DNA from: CBDCYS01 sp965226245
Lineage (GTDB): Bacteria > Acidobacteriota > Terriglobia > Bryobacterales > UBA6623
Reading direction: 5' to 3'
Assembly (NCBI GenBank): GCA_965226245.1
Contig: CBDDCL010000015.1
Location: 2,728,001-2,792,000 of the forward strand
Length of the DNA stretch: 64,000 nt
The position numbers and the translations under genes were made by a program. Of this stretch, positions 26,417 through 36,691 are shown piece after piece. The stretch's first letter is position 1, and every line of letters begins with the position of its first letter. The notes beneath the pieces were generated by a model. That model was not told where the DNA came from and made no database searches. It saw only the letters and a list, made by a program, of their open reading frames with translations.

Positions 26417-28873
26417 CTAGTGGTTGAACAAGAACTCTTTCTTCGTCAACAGAGCCCACATCAGATCTTCCAGCACTTCACGGCGCGCCGTCAGCTTCGC
26501 CTCTTCGGGGCCTGCTTCGACGCGCGCGGCCCTCATCTTTCCAAGGATGCTCTCTCGCTCCGAATCCGTCGGGTGACGGCTGAAGGCTGAAAGGAAGATA
26601 TGGTCGAGAATGCGAGCGTCCGACAATCCCAGCTTGAGAAACGCACCGATATTACTCTGGTTCGAGCGCAGCTTGCCGTTGAGCGTGTCGCCGTTAATCA
26701 CGTGCAGCGCTTGCGCGATGCTGGGATCCGAGGAGCGCTCGGCCGTGTCGCAAACGAGCCTCGGCGGCCGTCCGAACGATTCCAAAAACCGCGACTCGAC
26801 TTGCACGTCGGGCAACTCGGTCGCGCGCATCCCCGCCGGGTAGCCCTTGAAACGCGACGGCACACCGGTGACCCGCGACATAGCGTCGAGAATGACCTCC
26901 GCCGGCAACCGCTTGACAATGTATTTCGAGTAGTATTTGTTGTCATGCTGGTTGGCCGCGTTGGGGGTCGAGGAAAGCTGATAGACGCCCGAGTTCATAA
27001 TGGTTCGAATCAGGTGTTTGACGTCGTGTCCGTGTTCGACAAAATCATCCACCAGAGCGCTGAAAAGCTTTTCGTTCGAGGCCGGGTTCGTCGCGCGTAA
27101 GTCATCCTCGGGCTCGACCAGACCGCGACCAAAGAAGTTGGCCCAAACACGGCTCACGATATTCCGAGCAAAGTAACGATTACGGATCAGCCATTCCGCC
27201 ATTCGCATCTTGCGGTCTTCGGGCGAATCCAGCGGCATCGGCTCGCCCTCGAGCGGAGTGGGTTCCAGAGGCCGCCCCAGCCGGGGATGATTGATGTCCC
27301 CGAAGGCTTTGGTGAAGATCACCGAATCGCCCGGCACGTCGCCACTCTTGATCCCGATACGCGTGAACAGGTTGGCGAACTGGTAGTACTGCGTCTGAGT
27401 CCACTTTTCAAGAGGATGATTGTGGCAGCGCGCGCACATCAGCGTCTGCCCCAGAAAGGCCTGCGTGGTGTTTTCCGCAAGCTCGATCGTATCTTTGTGC
27501 AGGACGAAATAATTGAGCGCGCCGTTGGCACGGCTGCTGCCGCTGGAAGCGAAAATATCACTCGCAAACTCGGTCCAGGGCTTGTTGTCCGCCACGCTAT
27601 CGCGAATCCAGTTGTAGAAATCCCACAACGCCGTCCTGTTGAGCTTGTTGCTATTGGTCGAAAGCAGCAGCAGGTCGGACCACTTGTAGGCCCAATAATC
27701 GACGTACTCTTCACGCTCCAAGAGATGGCCGATGAGGCGAACCCGCTTGCCGGGTGACGTATCTCCCAGGAACTCATCGACCTCCTCGGCGCTCGGCAAA
27801 ATACCAGCCGCATCAAGGTAGGCCCTGCGAATGAATTCCGAATCGCCTGTCGTCCGCGAAGGCGCGATCTTGAGCTTCCTTAGCTTCTCGACAACCAGTT
27901 CGTCGACAAAATTATTCCGCGGCAGCTGGGCGAAATCGCTCTCCGAAATGTCGTTGTCGTGAGGAACTGTCAGCCGCGAATACAGGACCCGATTGGAGTA
28001 CAAAGCAGTGACCGCCACCTCCCCGCGCCCAACCATCTTGACCAAGCCCGTGTCGCTGACTTCGGCGACCGCCGCGTCCGTCGAGCTGTAGCGGACCCAG
28101 CGGGTCACGTCAGCGACTTCTCCGTTGGAATATCTCGCACGCACCACAAGCTGCTGCCGAGCGCCAGGAGCCAGCGTCGCCGCCGCCGGGTATACCTCCA
28201 GGCCGACAACGCTGGGGTCTTGTTCGGCCGGACTCGGCGCACCGCCGGCAATCCACTCGGAGAGAATCTGAAACTCGATCGAATCAACCCCGAAGCGCTT
28301 ACCTCCTCCGTGCGGGATGGTCATCGTCGGCTTCAGCAGGAACAAGCTCGACGCCGGGTCGGCAAGAGAGACTCGCCGTGCTGTCGACTCGCGTGTTAAC
28401 GCTTCATAATCCGCTTCTGGTGCGTAGCCCCTAAAGGACAACTTGAATCCATTCTTGCCTGCCGAGGCACCGTGACAGGGGCCTGAGTTGCAGCCTTTCT
28501 TGGTCAGTACGGGGACCACATGCTGGCGAAAGCCCCACACGAAGAGATCTTGCGTGCCACTGACAGAAACTCCGGCTTCGGCGATTTGTCCATTGGCCCT
28601 AGCGGTAATGACAGCCTTACCATCCGAAAGCGGCCGGATCAGCCCATCGGCGTTCACCGTGGCCACCGCCGGTTCGGAGGACGTCCACTCGACTTGCTGG
28701 GTCCAGTCTTCCTGAAGGCCGTCAACGGTTGCTTCAGCTAGCAATTGCTGGCGGGCCTGAGGGCCGCTGAGTTGGATGCTGGAGGGAAGGATTTCGAGTG
28801 ACGCCGCCGCTGATGCTACCGAGCCGGCTGCTGCGATTGCTAGCAGCGTGGCAAGGAGTGAGAGTCTGTTCAT
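26417..28873 (-). CDS. Big2-like plus DUF1549/DUF1553 (PSD1-type) secreted protein
   Basis: 818 aa. Signal peptide MNRLSLLATLLAIAAAGSVASAA; a Big2-like Ig domain (about 25-110, LSDGKAVITARANG); a cysteine cluster NSGPCHG (about 125) resembling a cytochrome motif; a second Big2-like segment (about 225-305); DUF1549 (about 325-520, with CARCHNHPLEKW) and DUF1553 (about 560-805). Members are abundant in Planctomycetes and Acidobacteria and accompany DUF1501 proteins; their biochemical role is not established. The true ATG at 28873 follows GAGAGGA. The frame continues upstream through the repeat at 28929-29034 but that part is not protein-like. Confidence 0.88.
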   Translation of the reverse strand: MNRLSLLATLLAIAAAGSVASAAASLEILPSSIQLSGPQARQQLLAEATVDGLQEDWTQQVEWTSSEPAVATVNADGLIRPLSDGKAVITARANGQIAEAGVSVSGTQDLFVWGFRQHVVPVLTKKGCNSGPCHGASAGKNGFKLSFRGYAPEADYEALTRESTARRVSLADPASSLFLLKPTMTIPHGGGKRFGVDSIEFQILSEWIAGGAPSPAEQDPSVVGLEVYPAAATLAPGARQQLVVRARYSNGEVADVTRWVRYSSTDAAVAEVSDTGLVKMVGRGEVAVTALYSNRVLYSRLTVPHDNDISESDFAQLPRNNFVDELVVEKLRKLKIAPSRTTGDSEFIRRAYLDAAGILPSAEEVDEFLGDTSPGKRVRLIGHLLEREEYVDYWAYKWSDLLLLSTNSNKLNRTALWDFYNWIRDSVADNKPWTEFASDIFASSGSSRANGALNYFVLHKDTIELAENTTQAFLGQTLMCARCHNHPLEKWTQTQYYQFANLFTRIGIKSGDVPGDSVIFTKAFGDINHPRLGRPLEPTPLEGEPMPLDSPEDRKMRMAEWLIRNRYFARNIVSRVWANFFGRGLVEPEDDLRATNPASNEKLFSALVDDFVEHGHDVKHLIRTIMNSGVYQLSSTPNAANQHDNKYYSKYIVKRLPAEVILDAMSRVTGVPSRFKGYPAGMRATELPDVQVESRFLESFGRPPRLVCDTAERSSDPSIAQALHVINGDTLNGKLRSNQSNIGAFLKLGLSDARILDHIFLSAFSRHPTDSERESILGKMRAARVEAGPEEAKLTARREVLEDLMWALLTKKEFLFNH

Positions 28874-28928
28874 GAACGAGGAGGTCCTCTCTAGTTGGCT
28901 GAGTTGCGGCGCCGCCGACCGCTCCCTG

Positions 28929-29034
28929 ACGCGGACGAGCCGCAACCAAACAGGGGAGCGTGGCCGCTGCCGGATGAGGCGCGTCGAAGCGGCTAACCCC
29001 TCCCTCACGGTCGGGGCTCTGTGTCTGGCTCCCG
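28929..29034 (-). repeat. ~107-bp dispersed repeat, copy B
   Basis: Inverted copy of 11350-11457. It sits between the DUF1501 gene (stop at 29096) and the DUF1549/DUF1553 start (28873), inside what is probably one operon. Its translation in the minus-strand frame (RAPTVREGLAASTRL...) matches that of copy A, which shows how closely the DNA is conserved, although neither is expected to be coding. Confidence 0.75.
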
Positions 29035-29095
29035 AATTTTCTGCCAAGTTTGGCGCGAATTTCATGATGCAGGTACTCACGGTCGCAGCTCTAAA

Positions 29096-30475
29096 TTACG
29101 ACAGGAGTTCATAGACCGGCTCCACCCCGCGGTCCACGACCGGCAACGGCCGTCCGTTAGCGGAAGGCAATTCGGTCTCCAGGTCAATCCCCAATTGGTG
29201 GTATACCGTCGCCACGATCTCCGCCGGCCTGACCGGGCGATCCTTCGGGGCGCCGCCGACTTTATCGGTTGAACCGATGACCTGGCCGCCCTGAATGCCA
29301 CCGCCCGCCGCCACGATCGTCCAGGCTTGCGGCCAGTGGTCGCGGCCACCGGCGGGGTTGATCTTCGGAGTCCGTCCGAATTCACCCAGCGCCAGAATCA
29401 TCGTCTCTTCGAGCATGCCCCGCTTGCTGAGATCTTCCAGCAACGACGAATAGGCGTTGTCGAACATCGGACCCACCAGATCCCGGTATGCGCTGATGGG
29501 GCTGAAGGGCGGCGAACCGTGAATATCCCACGTGATTTCGTCGAACACCGTTTCGAACATGTTCACCGTCACGAAACGCACGCCGGCCTCGAGCAAGCGC
29601 CGTGCCAGCAGACAACTTTGTCCGAAACGGTTGTTGCCGTAGTCGCGCCTTAAATCTTCCGGCTCACGGTGCAACTCAAACGCCTCCCGAGCCTTCTGTG
29701 AGGTCATCAGCGTATAAGCCTGATGGAACGTCGAGTCGAGCAAGCGAGCGTCCTGCGACGTTTCAAACTTGCTGACGCTTTGGTCCACCATGGTCCGCCA
29801 ATTCTTGCGCCGATCCACGCGCAAGGCCGACATATAATCGGGCGGCAACATGTCCGGCACCTTGAAGCCCGGCGTCGAAGGGTCGGCGTTGAGCACGAAT
29901 GGATCGTGGCGTTTCCCCAGGTAGCCGGCGCTCTGCCCCGGCTTGAAATTCCCTCCGGTGGGGCCGATGACCTTCGGAAGCAGTACGTGCGGCGGTACAT
30001 CACCCTTCGGACCCCGCAAGTAGCCCAAAACAGATCCAATATGAGGGTGCTCCATGCCGCCGAGCGACAGCCGTCCGGTTTGAAACAGTTGATGCCCCAT
30101 GGCGTGGACAGCGGCCGCCTTGTGATAACAGCCGCGAACCAGGGCGTACTTGTCCGCGTGCTTCGCCATGCGCGGGAAGATCTCCGAGATCTCGATCCCG
30201 CTGACGTTGGTTTTGATCGGCTTGTGGGGCCCGCGAATCTCAGCGGGCGCATCGGGTTTCATGTCCCAGGTGTCGAGCTGGGACGGTCCGCCCACGAGCA
30301 TCAACAAGATGACGTTGATGTCTTTCTTTGACTTATCAACAGCCCCTTGCGCCTTGAGTGCCAGGAAGTCGGTCAGCCCCAGACCCATCAGCCCGAGCGA
30401 GCCGGCATGAAGGAAGTCGCGGCGGCGTAATCCGTCGCAAAACTCAACCGCACGATCTGCATCAAGGCGCAGCAT
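29096..30475 (-). CDS. DUF1501 protein with Tat signal (first gene of operon)
   Basis: 459 aa; the Tat-type N-terminus reads RRRDFLHAGSLGLMGLGL (about 18-35). The remainder is a DUF1501 domain, part of the alkaline-phosphatase/sulfatase-like fold: ILLMLVGGPSQLDTWDMKP (metal-site-like Asp), a HxxGHQLFQTGR segment, and GEFGRTPKINPAGGRDHWP (GEFGRTP signature). DUF1501 genes are regularly paired with DUF1549/DUF1553 genes. The ATG at 30475 follows GGAGTG. The 3' neighbour starts 223 bp downstream on the same strand, with a dispersed repeat between. Confidence 0.9.
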   Translation of the reverse strand: MLRLDADRAVEFCDGLRRRDFLHAGSLGLMGLGLTDFLALKAQGAVDKSKKDINVILLMLVGGPSQLDTWDMKPDAPAEIRGPHKPIKTNVSGIEISEIFPRMAKHADKYALVRGCYHKAAAVHAMGHQLFQTGRLSLGGMEHPHIGSVLGYLRGPKGDVPPHVLLPKVIGPTGGNFKPGQSAGYLGKRHDPFVLNADPSTPGFKVPDMLPPDYMSALRVDRRKNWRTMVDQSVSKFETSQDARLLDSTFHQAYTLMTSQKAREAFELHREPEDLRRDYGNNRFGQSCLLARRLLEAGVRFVTVNMFETVFDEITWDIHGSPPFSPISAYRDLVGPMFDNAYSSLLEDLSKRGMLEETMILALGEFGRTPKINPAGGRDHWPQAWTIVAAGGGIQGGQVIGSTDKVGGAPKDRPVRPAEIVATVYHQLGIDLETELPSANGRPLPVVDRGVEPVYELLS

Positions 30476-30822
30476 AGGTAAAACACTCCCAGTATGAGAT
30501 TTGACTCGTCCTAATAATAATAATACAGTCAGCGATTACGGCGTTGTTGGGAAAGATGTTGGACCCGAACGCCCCCCCCGAACGGCCGAACGCGCCATCT
30601 CAGATGGCCGCGCTACGGGCTTGGGGAATTTGGTTCGGCGAACAGTGCTACAGGAGAACGCGGTCCAACGGTTTCGATTTGCTGTGGCTGGTTGAGAATC
30701 CGTTTACCGAACCCGGCTAGACCGCACATGCCTAGTGGAGGCTTCTTCATGCTTACCCCTTACCTCTTACCGCTGTGGCGCGGTCTCATCCACGTTCAAT
30801 CCGGCACTGCCGGTGGCCTAGC
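30476..30822. other. intergenic region upstream of the DUF1501 operon
   Basis: A TAATAATAATAATA tract (30513-30526) gives an AT-rich stretch just upstream of the DUF1501 start and could contain its promoter. A homopolymeric run of eight C (30573-30580) follows. No gene is apparent. Confidence 0.4.
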
Positions 30823-31500
30823 TCACTTGTGCTCACTGCCCGAATACTTGGTCAGCGTACCGATGAGCCGTTGGCACGATACGGGCACGGGGACTTCCGC
30901 CATGAGAATCTGCCTGGGCGAAATGTCACGCCCGTAAATCTTCCTATTCGCGTCATTGTCCGGCCGCAAGGTTGCGCCCTCGACCGAGACGCCAGCGAAT
31001 ATCCCGCGGGAACGCGAATAGGCGAGAATCTCGGCGCGCATCTGTGCATCCGTCTGCGCTTGTGCGCTGCGGCCCACCGGCCCCGCTGCGACGGAGGCGT
31101 CGGCACCAAACGTGAACTTGCTTTGGATGAGTTTCTTTTTGCCCCGCTCGTTCATCATTAGAAACACCACATCGCTGGAGGAGCCGCCAATCTGCAGGCC
31201 GAAGCTGCCGCCCTCGACTCGCACGGTTGAGGGGCCGCTCCAGCCCTTGCCGTCCTTGCCGCGGCACGACATCACGCCGATCCCGTATTTGCCTCCGAAC
31301 CCGAAGCCGGCTCGTTTGAGGCCGGGGATCACGCCTACGCAGTGCGCTTTGCTGAGGAGTTCCCGAGGAATCGATTTTTCCTTGATCTCCATAATTTCGC
31401 TGAGCACTCGCGCGGCTCGATCGACGCGCTGCGTGGCCTTGTTGTTGGCCCACAAAATTCCTGTTACAAGCAAGCATGAGATGACTATTCGTGTCTTCAT
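30823..31500 (-). CDS. SYLF-domain (Ysc84-type) lipid-binding protein
   Basis: 225 aa with a signal peptide (MKTRIVISCLLVTGILWA). The SYLF domain follows: RAARVLSEIMEIKEKSIPRELLSKAHCVGVIPGLKRAGFGFGGKYGIGVMSCR in sections, then GGSFGLQIGGSSSDVVFLMMN and FTFGADASVAAGPVGR. Eukaryotic SYLF proteins bind phosphoinositides; bacterial exported versions are common in Acidobacteria and their role is unknown. The start is strongly supported by AAGGAGATCC immediately before the ATG. It is a single gene. Confidence 0.9.
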   Translation of the reverse strand: MKTRIVISCLLVTGILWANNKATQRVDRAARVLSEIMEIKEKSIPRELLSKAHCVGVIPGLKRAGFGFGGKYGIGVMSCRGKDGKGWSGPSTVRVEGGSFGLQIGGSSSDVVFLMMNERGKKKLIQSKFTFGADASVAAGPVGRSAQAQTDAQMRAEILAYSRSRGIFAGVSVEGATLRPDNDANRKIYGRDISPRQILMAEVPVPVSCQRLIGTLTKYSGSEHK

Positions 31501-31648
31501 TGGATCTCCTTGTCAAGCCGCGAAGGACCTTTCCCTGCAAGCCACGTGGCGAGATTCATTGCGGGGACCAAGCATCTGCTCGGGTTCCGACAACGGCTAG
31601 AGCAAAAACATTTCGTACTAGTAATGTTTTAACATATTTCGGAGTCTT

Positions 31649-32722
31649 TCTTTATATCACTTCGATCACGCCGGTTCGACAATGATGCTGACCGACGGCA
31701 CGGGCGCCGTCACCGACTCTTACGCCGCGGGCCCGTTCGGCGAAGGCGTGCGGCATCAAGGCGACTCGGATCAGCCGTTCGTTTTCCACGGCGCGTTTGG
31801 CGTGATGTCGGAGCTGGGCACGAGCCTCTACATCATGGGACGGCGCTACTACGACGCGGCCTCAGCGCGTTTCTTGAGCCGCGATCCGGTTCAGATCCTC
31901 GATCCGCTGGGCATCAACCCGTACCAGTTCGCTTTCAACCAGCCGCTGTACTTCGCCGATCCTTCAGGCCTGAGCCCGGGTTACCTCACGGACTTCAGTA
32001 CCGGCCCGGGGACGTCTCAGGTCAATCAGTTGTGGGGCGACTACCAATTCCTTGAGCGGGATCCGATCCCCGCGTTCGTTCCGCTGGTGCGCATCGAAAC
32101 CGACCCTGCGCCCAATGCCGCGCCCCCGGGCGGGCTCAACGCCAGCGACGCCAACACCGGCCCCACTTTTTACGGACGCTACTTCCAGCCGGTCGGCGGC
32201 GAGGACTTCCGCGAACCTTTGGGTACGAGCTGGGGAACAGGCTACGTGAACGGGGGGGCGTTTGCCGACACGGATCTCCAGGTCTGGAGAGATGAGACGA
32301 CGTCCGCACCTGGCGCGCTGGACCCATTCCGCCAAAACGGGGTGCCCGAGAACACGGGGACGGTCCCCGGGTGGGACGACGATGACTTGGAGGACGACGA
32401 TGACGATGAACCGTTATTGAGCGGCGGCCGCTTCCGAGTGACCGTGGACTGGGCCGACACCGTGGAGCGTTCGAATGTCCCGATCGATCTAGGCCCCGGC
32501 CCCTTGTTCTTCAGCCCCGACAACTGGGAGCTTTTGGTCAAGGTGCTTGACGGCGCAAGCATCAACAACCGATTCTGGGTGTTCTCCGCCGCCACAACGA
32601 ATGTCGAATACACCCTGAGAGTGACAGATACCGAAACCGGGCAAACCAGGAGCTACGGCAATCCCCTCGGCGATTGCAGCCCGGCGGTTACTGACATCTC
32701 CGCTTTCGCAACCTGCCCCTGA
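31649..32722 (+). pseudogene. C-terminal fragment of an RHS-family protein
   Basis: The frame is blocked by TAA at 31622; the RHS-like sequence is recognisable from LYHFDHAGSTMMLTDGTG onward, before the first ATG at 31682. The RHS core YIMGRRYYDAASARFLSRDP and GINPYQFAFNQPLYFADPSGL is intact, followed by a ~250-aa unique tip containing an acidic run (DDDDLEDDDDDEP-like). A whole RHS protein has over 1000 residues and a large N-terminal shell, all missing here. It is therefore a displaced RHS tip, possibly a toxin cassette or a truncated gene. The tip matches no domain I know. Confidence 0.7.
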
Positions 32723-32733
32723 GGAGCGAACCC

Positions 32734-33630
32734 ATGACCGCAATCCGCAATATCAGTCTTCTGCTTCTCGCCGCCGGCTGCCTCACGGCCCAGCAGACGG
32801 TCCAGTATAGCTACGACCCGGCCGGACGCCTGAACTCCGCTAACTACGGCGGAGGCAACGCCATCACTTACACCTACGATGCCGTCGGAAACCTGCTGCG
32901 GCGCGACGTGACTTCCGGCCAGGCGTTCGTCAGCGTTTCCTCGGCCAGCTTCGCGCCCGGCCAGGCGTTGGCGGCTGAGGTCATCGCCGCCGGCTTCGGT
33001 CCGGGCTTGGCCACGGGAACGGCGGGAGCCCCCGGAACGCCGCTGCCCACCGAGCTGCTGGGAACCAGCGTTGACGTCACCGACAGCCAGGGCATGACCC
33101 GTGCGGCGGCGCTGTTCTTCGTCTCCGCCGGACAGATCAACTACCTCATCCCCCAGGGAACCGCGCTCGGTACGGCGACAATCCGCGTGAACTCGGGAAC
33201 CGGCGCGGTCATCGAAGGAACGATCCAGATCGACGCCGTGGCGCCCAGCGTCTACTCCGCCAACTCACAGGGCACGGGCGTGGCCGCAGCCTTCTTCCTG
33301 CGGGTGAACCCGGACAACTCGCGCACGCAAGATCTGTTGTTCGACCCCGCCACGGGCGCCTCGGTCCCGCTGGACATCAGCCTGCAAAACGGCCAGGTTT
33401 TCTTGCTGCTTTTCGGCAGCGGCTTCCGAGGGTTCCAGAACACGGTGACGGCCACGGCCGGCGGGCAGAGCGTGCCCGTTCTCGGGGCTGTTCCACAGGG
33501 TGAGTTTGTGGGTCTGGATCAAATCAACATCGGCCCGCTCCCAGCCACGCTGGCCGGAAGCGGCGAATCCGACCTCGTCCTCACGGCAGACGGCAAGACG
33601 GCCAACACCGTAACGGTCAACATTCAGTAG
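32734..33630 (+). CDS. YD-repeat plus TIGR03437-domain exported protein
   Basis: 298 aa. A signal peptide (SLLLLAAGCLTAQ) is followed by one and a half YD repeats (YSYDPAGRLNSANYGGGNAITYTYDAVGNLLRR) and then a TIGR03437 domain (about 65-298): SVSSASFAPGQALAAEVIAAGFG, ALFFVSAGQINYLIPQG and VFLLLFGSGFRG. TIGR03437 is a C-terminal domain abundant in Solibacter, probably extracellular. It starts 11 bp after the RHS fragment and probably derives from the same RHS locus, with the shell region lost and the two ends rearranged. Function unknown. Confidence 0.75.
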   Translation: MTAIRNISLLLLAAGCLTAQQTVQYSYDPAGRLNSANYGGGNAITYTYDAVGNLLRRDVTSGQAFVSVSSASFAPGQALAAEVIAAGFGPGLATGTAGAPGTPLPTELLGTSVDVTDSQGMTRAAALFFVSAGQINYLIPQGTALGTATIRVNSGTGAVIEGTIQIDAVAPSVYSANSQGTGVAAAFFLRVNPDNSRTQDLLFDPATGASVPLDISLQNGQVFLLLFGSGFRGFQNTVTATAGGQSVPVLGAVPQGEFVGLDQINIGPLPATLAGSGESDLVLTADGKTANTVTVNIQ

Positions 33631-33957
33631 CCTCATGTCAATCGCCCGGCGCGGATGAATCCGCTCGAAATAACCGCTTGCTGACGCGCGCGGCTCCGGC
33701 GTTGGAGCCGCGACCGTGAGGGAGGGGTTGCCTCGAGCGGATCAATCGTCGGCAGGGGAGCCCGCCTGCTCACACGTGAGAGTGCGTAGAAAAAAGGGCA
33801 CAGCCACTGATTTCGTCGGTCGGCTGTGTTGAAAACAGGGGGTTCGGCGGACGAAAATCGGATCGCAGTCCCCCATTTTCGCCCGCGAACACTTCTGCCG
33901 CGGGCTGCTAGCCTGCGCTAGAATGGTCACCCTCACGACGGACTGGCCGAGGTAAAC
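33631..33957. other. intergenic region with dispersed repeat
   Basis: Contains the sub-repeat GAGCCGCGACCGTGAGGGAGGGGTT (33705-33729) and the long palindromic element at 33790-33884. A GAGGT ribosome-binding site precedes the next start. No gene. Confidence 0.5.
33790..33911. repeat. palindromic GGGACAG-type repeat, copy A
   Basis: AAAAAAGGGCACAGCCACTGATTTCG (in parts) and CGAAAATCGGATCGCAGTCCCCC form imperfect inverted ends of a ~95-bp element. The 27 bases after it (CGCCCGCGAACACTTCTGCCGCGGGCTGC in parts) match those after copy B at 41184-41307. The GGGACAGxCACC ends resemble REP elements linked with RAYT (REP-associated tyrosine transposase) genes. Confidence 0.65.
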
Positions 33958-35160
<1,203 letters not shown>

Positions 35161-35265
35161 GAGTCCGTCGCACGGGGGACTGCAACCGTAGCGAGGCGCT
35201 CCCAGGTAATGCTGGTTGTGCGGGCTTGAGCCTGGAGGCGCCAGGCTGGTGCGAGCCACAAGCCG

Positions 35266-35667
35266 TCAGCCGGCCCGAGTCTCTGAATTCTCCGCCCGGC
35301 GTCGCAGCCAGCCGTCTATCGAAAAGTCCCCGCCGCCGTTGCTCGACAGGAATAGAAAGACGAATGAAAACAGGGCCGCCAGTTCTCCACCATTCTGGAT
35401 GGGCCAAAAGCCATCGGAGGCGTGCCCCATGAAATAGGCGCACGCGAGCAGGCCGGACAGGATAAATGCAACCGGCTGTGTCCCCAGCCCGACGATCATC
35501 GCCATCCCGCCGAAGAACTCCAGCGTCCCGGCGACTCCCGGCAGAGACATCAGCGCCACGGCGTCACGTCCCAGCAGGCCGAACAACTTTTGCAGGCCGT
35601 GCTGGAGCAAGAGAAAGCCGGAAATGACGCGCAACAGATTGAGTGATAAGTTTCGGAACTGGGTCAT
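35266..35667 (-). CDS. DoxX-family membrane protein
   Basis: 133 aa, four predicted transmembrane helices. Conserved DoxX features: RVISGFLLLQHGLQKLFG, EFFGGMAMIVGLGTQPVAFILSG and AYFMGHA. Family roles include quinol- or redox-linked membrane functions (thiosulfate:quinone oxidoreductase subunit, MnoP/DoxX in redox homeostasis). Single gene, convergent with the acyl-CoA dehydrogenase gene. Confidence 0.85.
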   Translation of the reverse strand: MTQFRNLSLNLLRVISGFLLLQHGLQKLFGLLGRDAVALMSLPGVAGTLEFFGGMAMIVGLGTQPVAFILSGLLACAYFMGHASDGFWPIQNGGELAALFSFVFLFLSSNGGGDFSIDGWLRRRAENSETRAG

Positions 35668-35812
35668 GGGGATACTTTGCCAAAAAAATAGACATTCTAA
35701 ACGACTCGATGAGTCAAAGGCTGACCAACAATATTCGGCGTTTCAGTTGACTCAGGGCGGAGTTGCAAGCCGCATCGCCCGGTTTTCGCGTTCGTCCAAA
35801 TGTGCCAGCCGC

Positions 35813-36349
35813 CTACACGGCAAGCGAGTAAGCCATGTAGCCAATGCCGGCGCCAATCGCCGCCCCGGCCAGCACGTCACTGAGGAAATGCATGCCCAGC
35901 ATCACCCGCGATGTGGCGACGCTGGCGGCGCAGAAGAACAGACCATACATGTAGGAGGGATAGAACAGCGACAGCGGAACCGTCACGGCGAACGCTGTCA
36001 TCGAGTGGCCCGAAGGAAACGAGAATTGATCCGCCGACAGATTTGGGAACCAAGTGAAGGCCTGAAAGGCGCAAGGACGCTTTCGTACGGCAACACGCTT
36101 GAGCAAACTGAACAGTCCGACCCCCGCCAGGGCCGCAAGAGTGGAAACCGCCAAAACGCGATAACGCTGCTCGCCGCCATACCACAGGACTGGAATCCCC
36201 AGAGCCGCCCAAAGCCAGCCGTCTCCGGCACGGGATGAGCTGAGCATCCAGATTCTCACCAGGCGAGGAGGCGACCAGTCACGAAGCACATCCGCAAGCT
36301 TGCGGTCGCGGCTTGCCACAAAGTTCACCAGATGATGGATCCGTGTCAT
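35813..36349 (-). CDS. PAP2-family phosphatase
   Basis: 178-aa membrane protein with the three acid-phosphatase motifs: KRVAVRKRP (motif 1), PSGHS (motif 2) and SRVMLGMHFLSDVLAG (motif 3, catalytic His). About five transmembrane helices. Members hydrolyse undecaprenyl diphosphate or phosphatidyl phosphates on the outer face of the inner membrane. No operon partner. Confidence 0.9.
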   Translation of the reverse strand: MTRIHHLVNFVASRDRKLADVLRDWSPPRLVRIWMLSSSRAGDGWLWAALGIPVLWYGGEQRYRVLAVSTLAALAGVGLFSLLKRVAVRKRPCAFQAFTWFPNLSADQFSFPSGHSMTAFAVTVPLSLFYPSYMYGLFFCAASVATSRVMLGMHFLSDVLAGAAIGAGIGYMAYSLAV

Positions 36350-36691
36350 GAGGAGTTCTATCTCTCAGCTAAGCACGTCCGTGGGCTGTTGCGCCACCTT
36401 TTTCCGAGACAGACTGGTTTTTGAGAGAGCCTGGCGAAAACTGCCTTCTCGCCGATGGCCTCCTTCAGTGACCATCCGCCCCCCGGAAATTATGGCCCGA
36501 TCGGAATCAAGGTATTCTGACTGGAGACACCCCCGGCAATAACGGATAGCTTTCGATTCCCGGCTCGGGCGTTATCCGGAATCCGCAGATTGATCTGGAA
36601 CACGGTCAGCAGTCCCGGAGCATAGAAAGACCCAAGGACCTCGACGCCGGCATCATCAATACCGACAACCGGTTGAACAACACTTGTGGCA

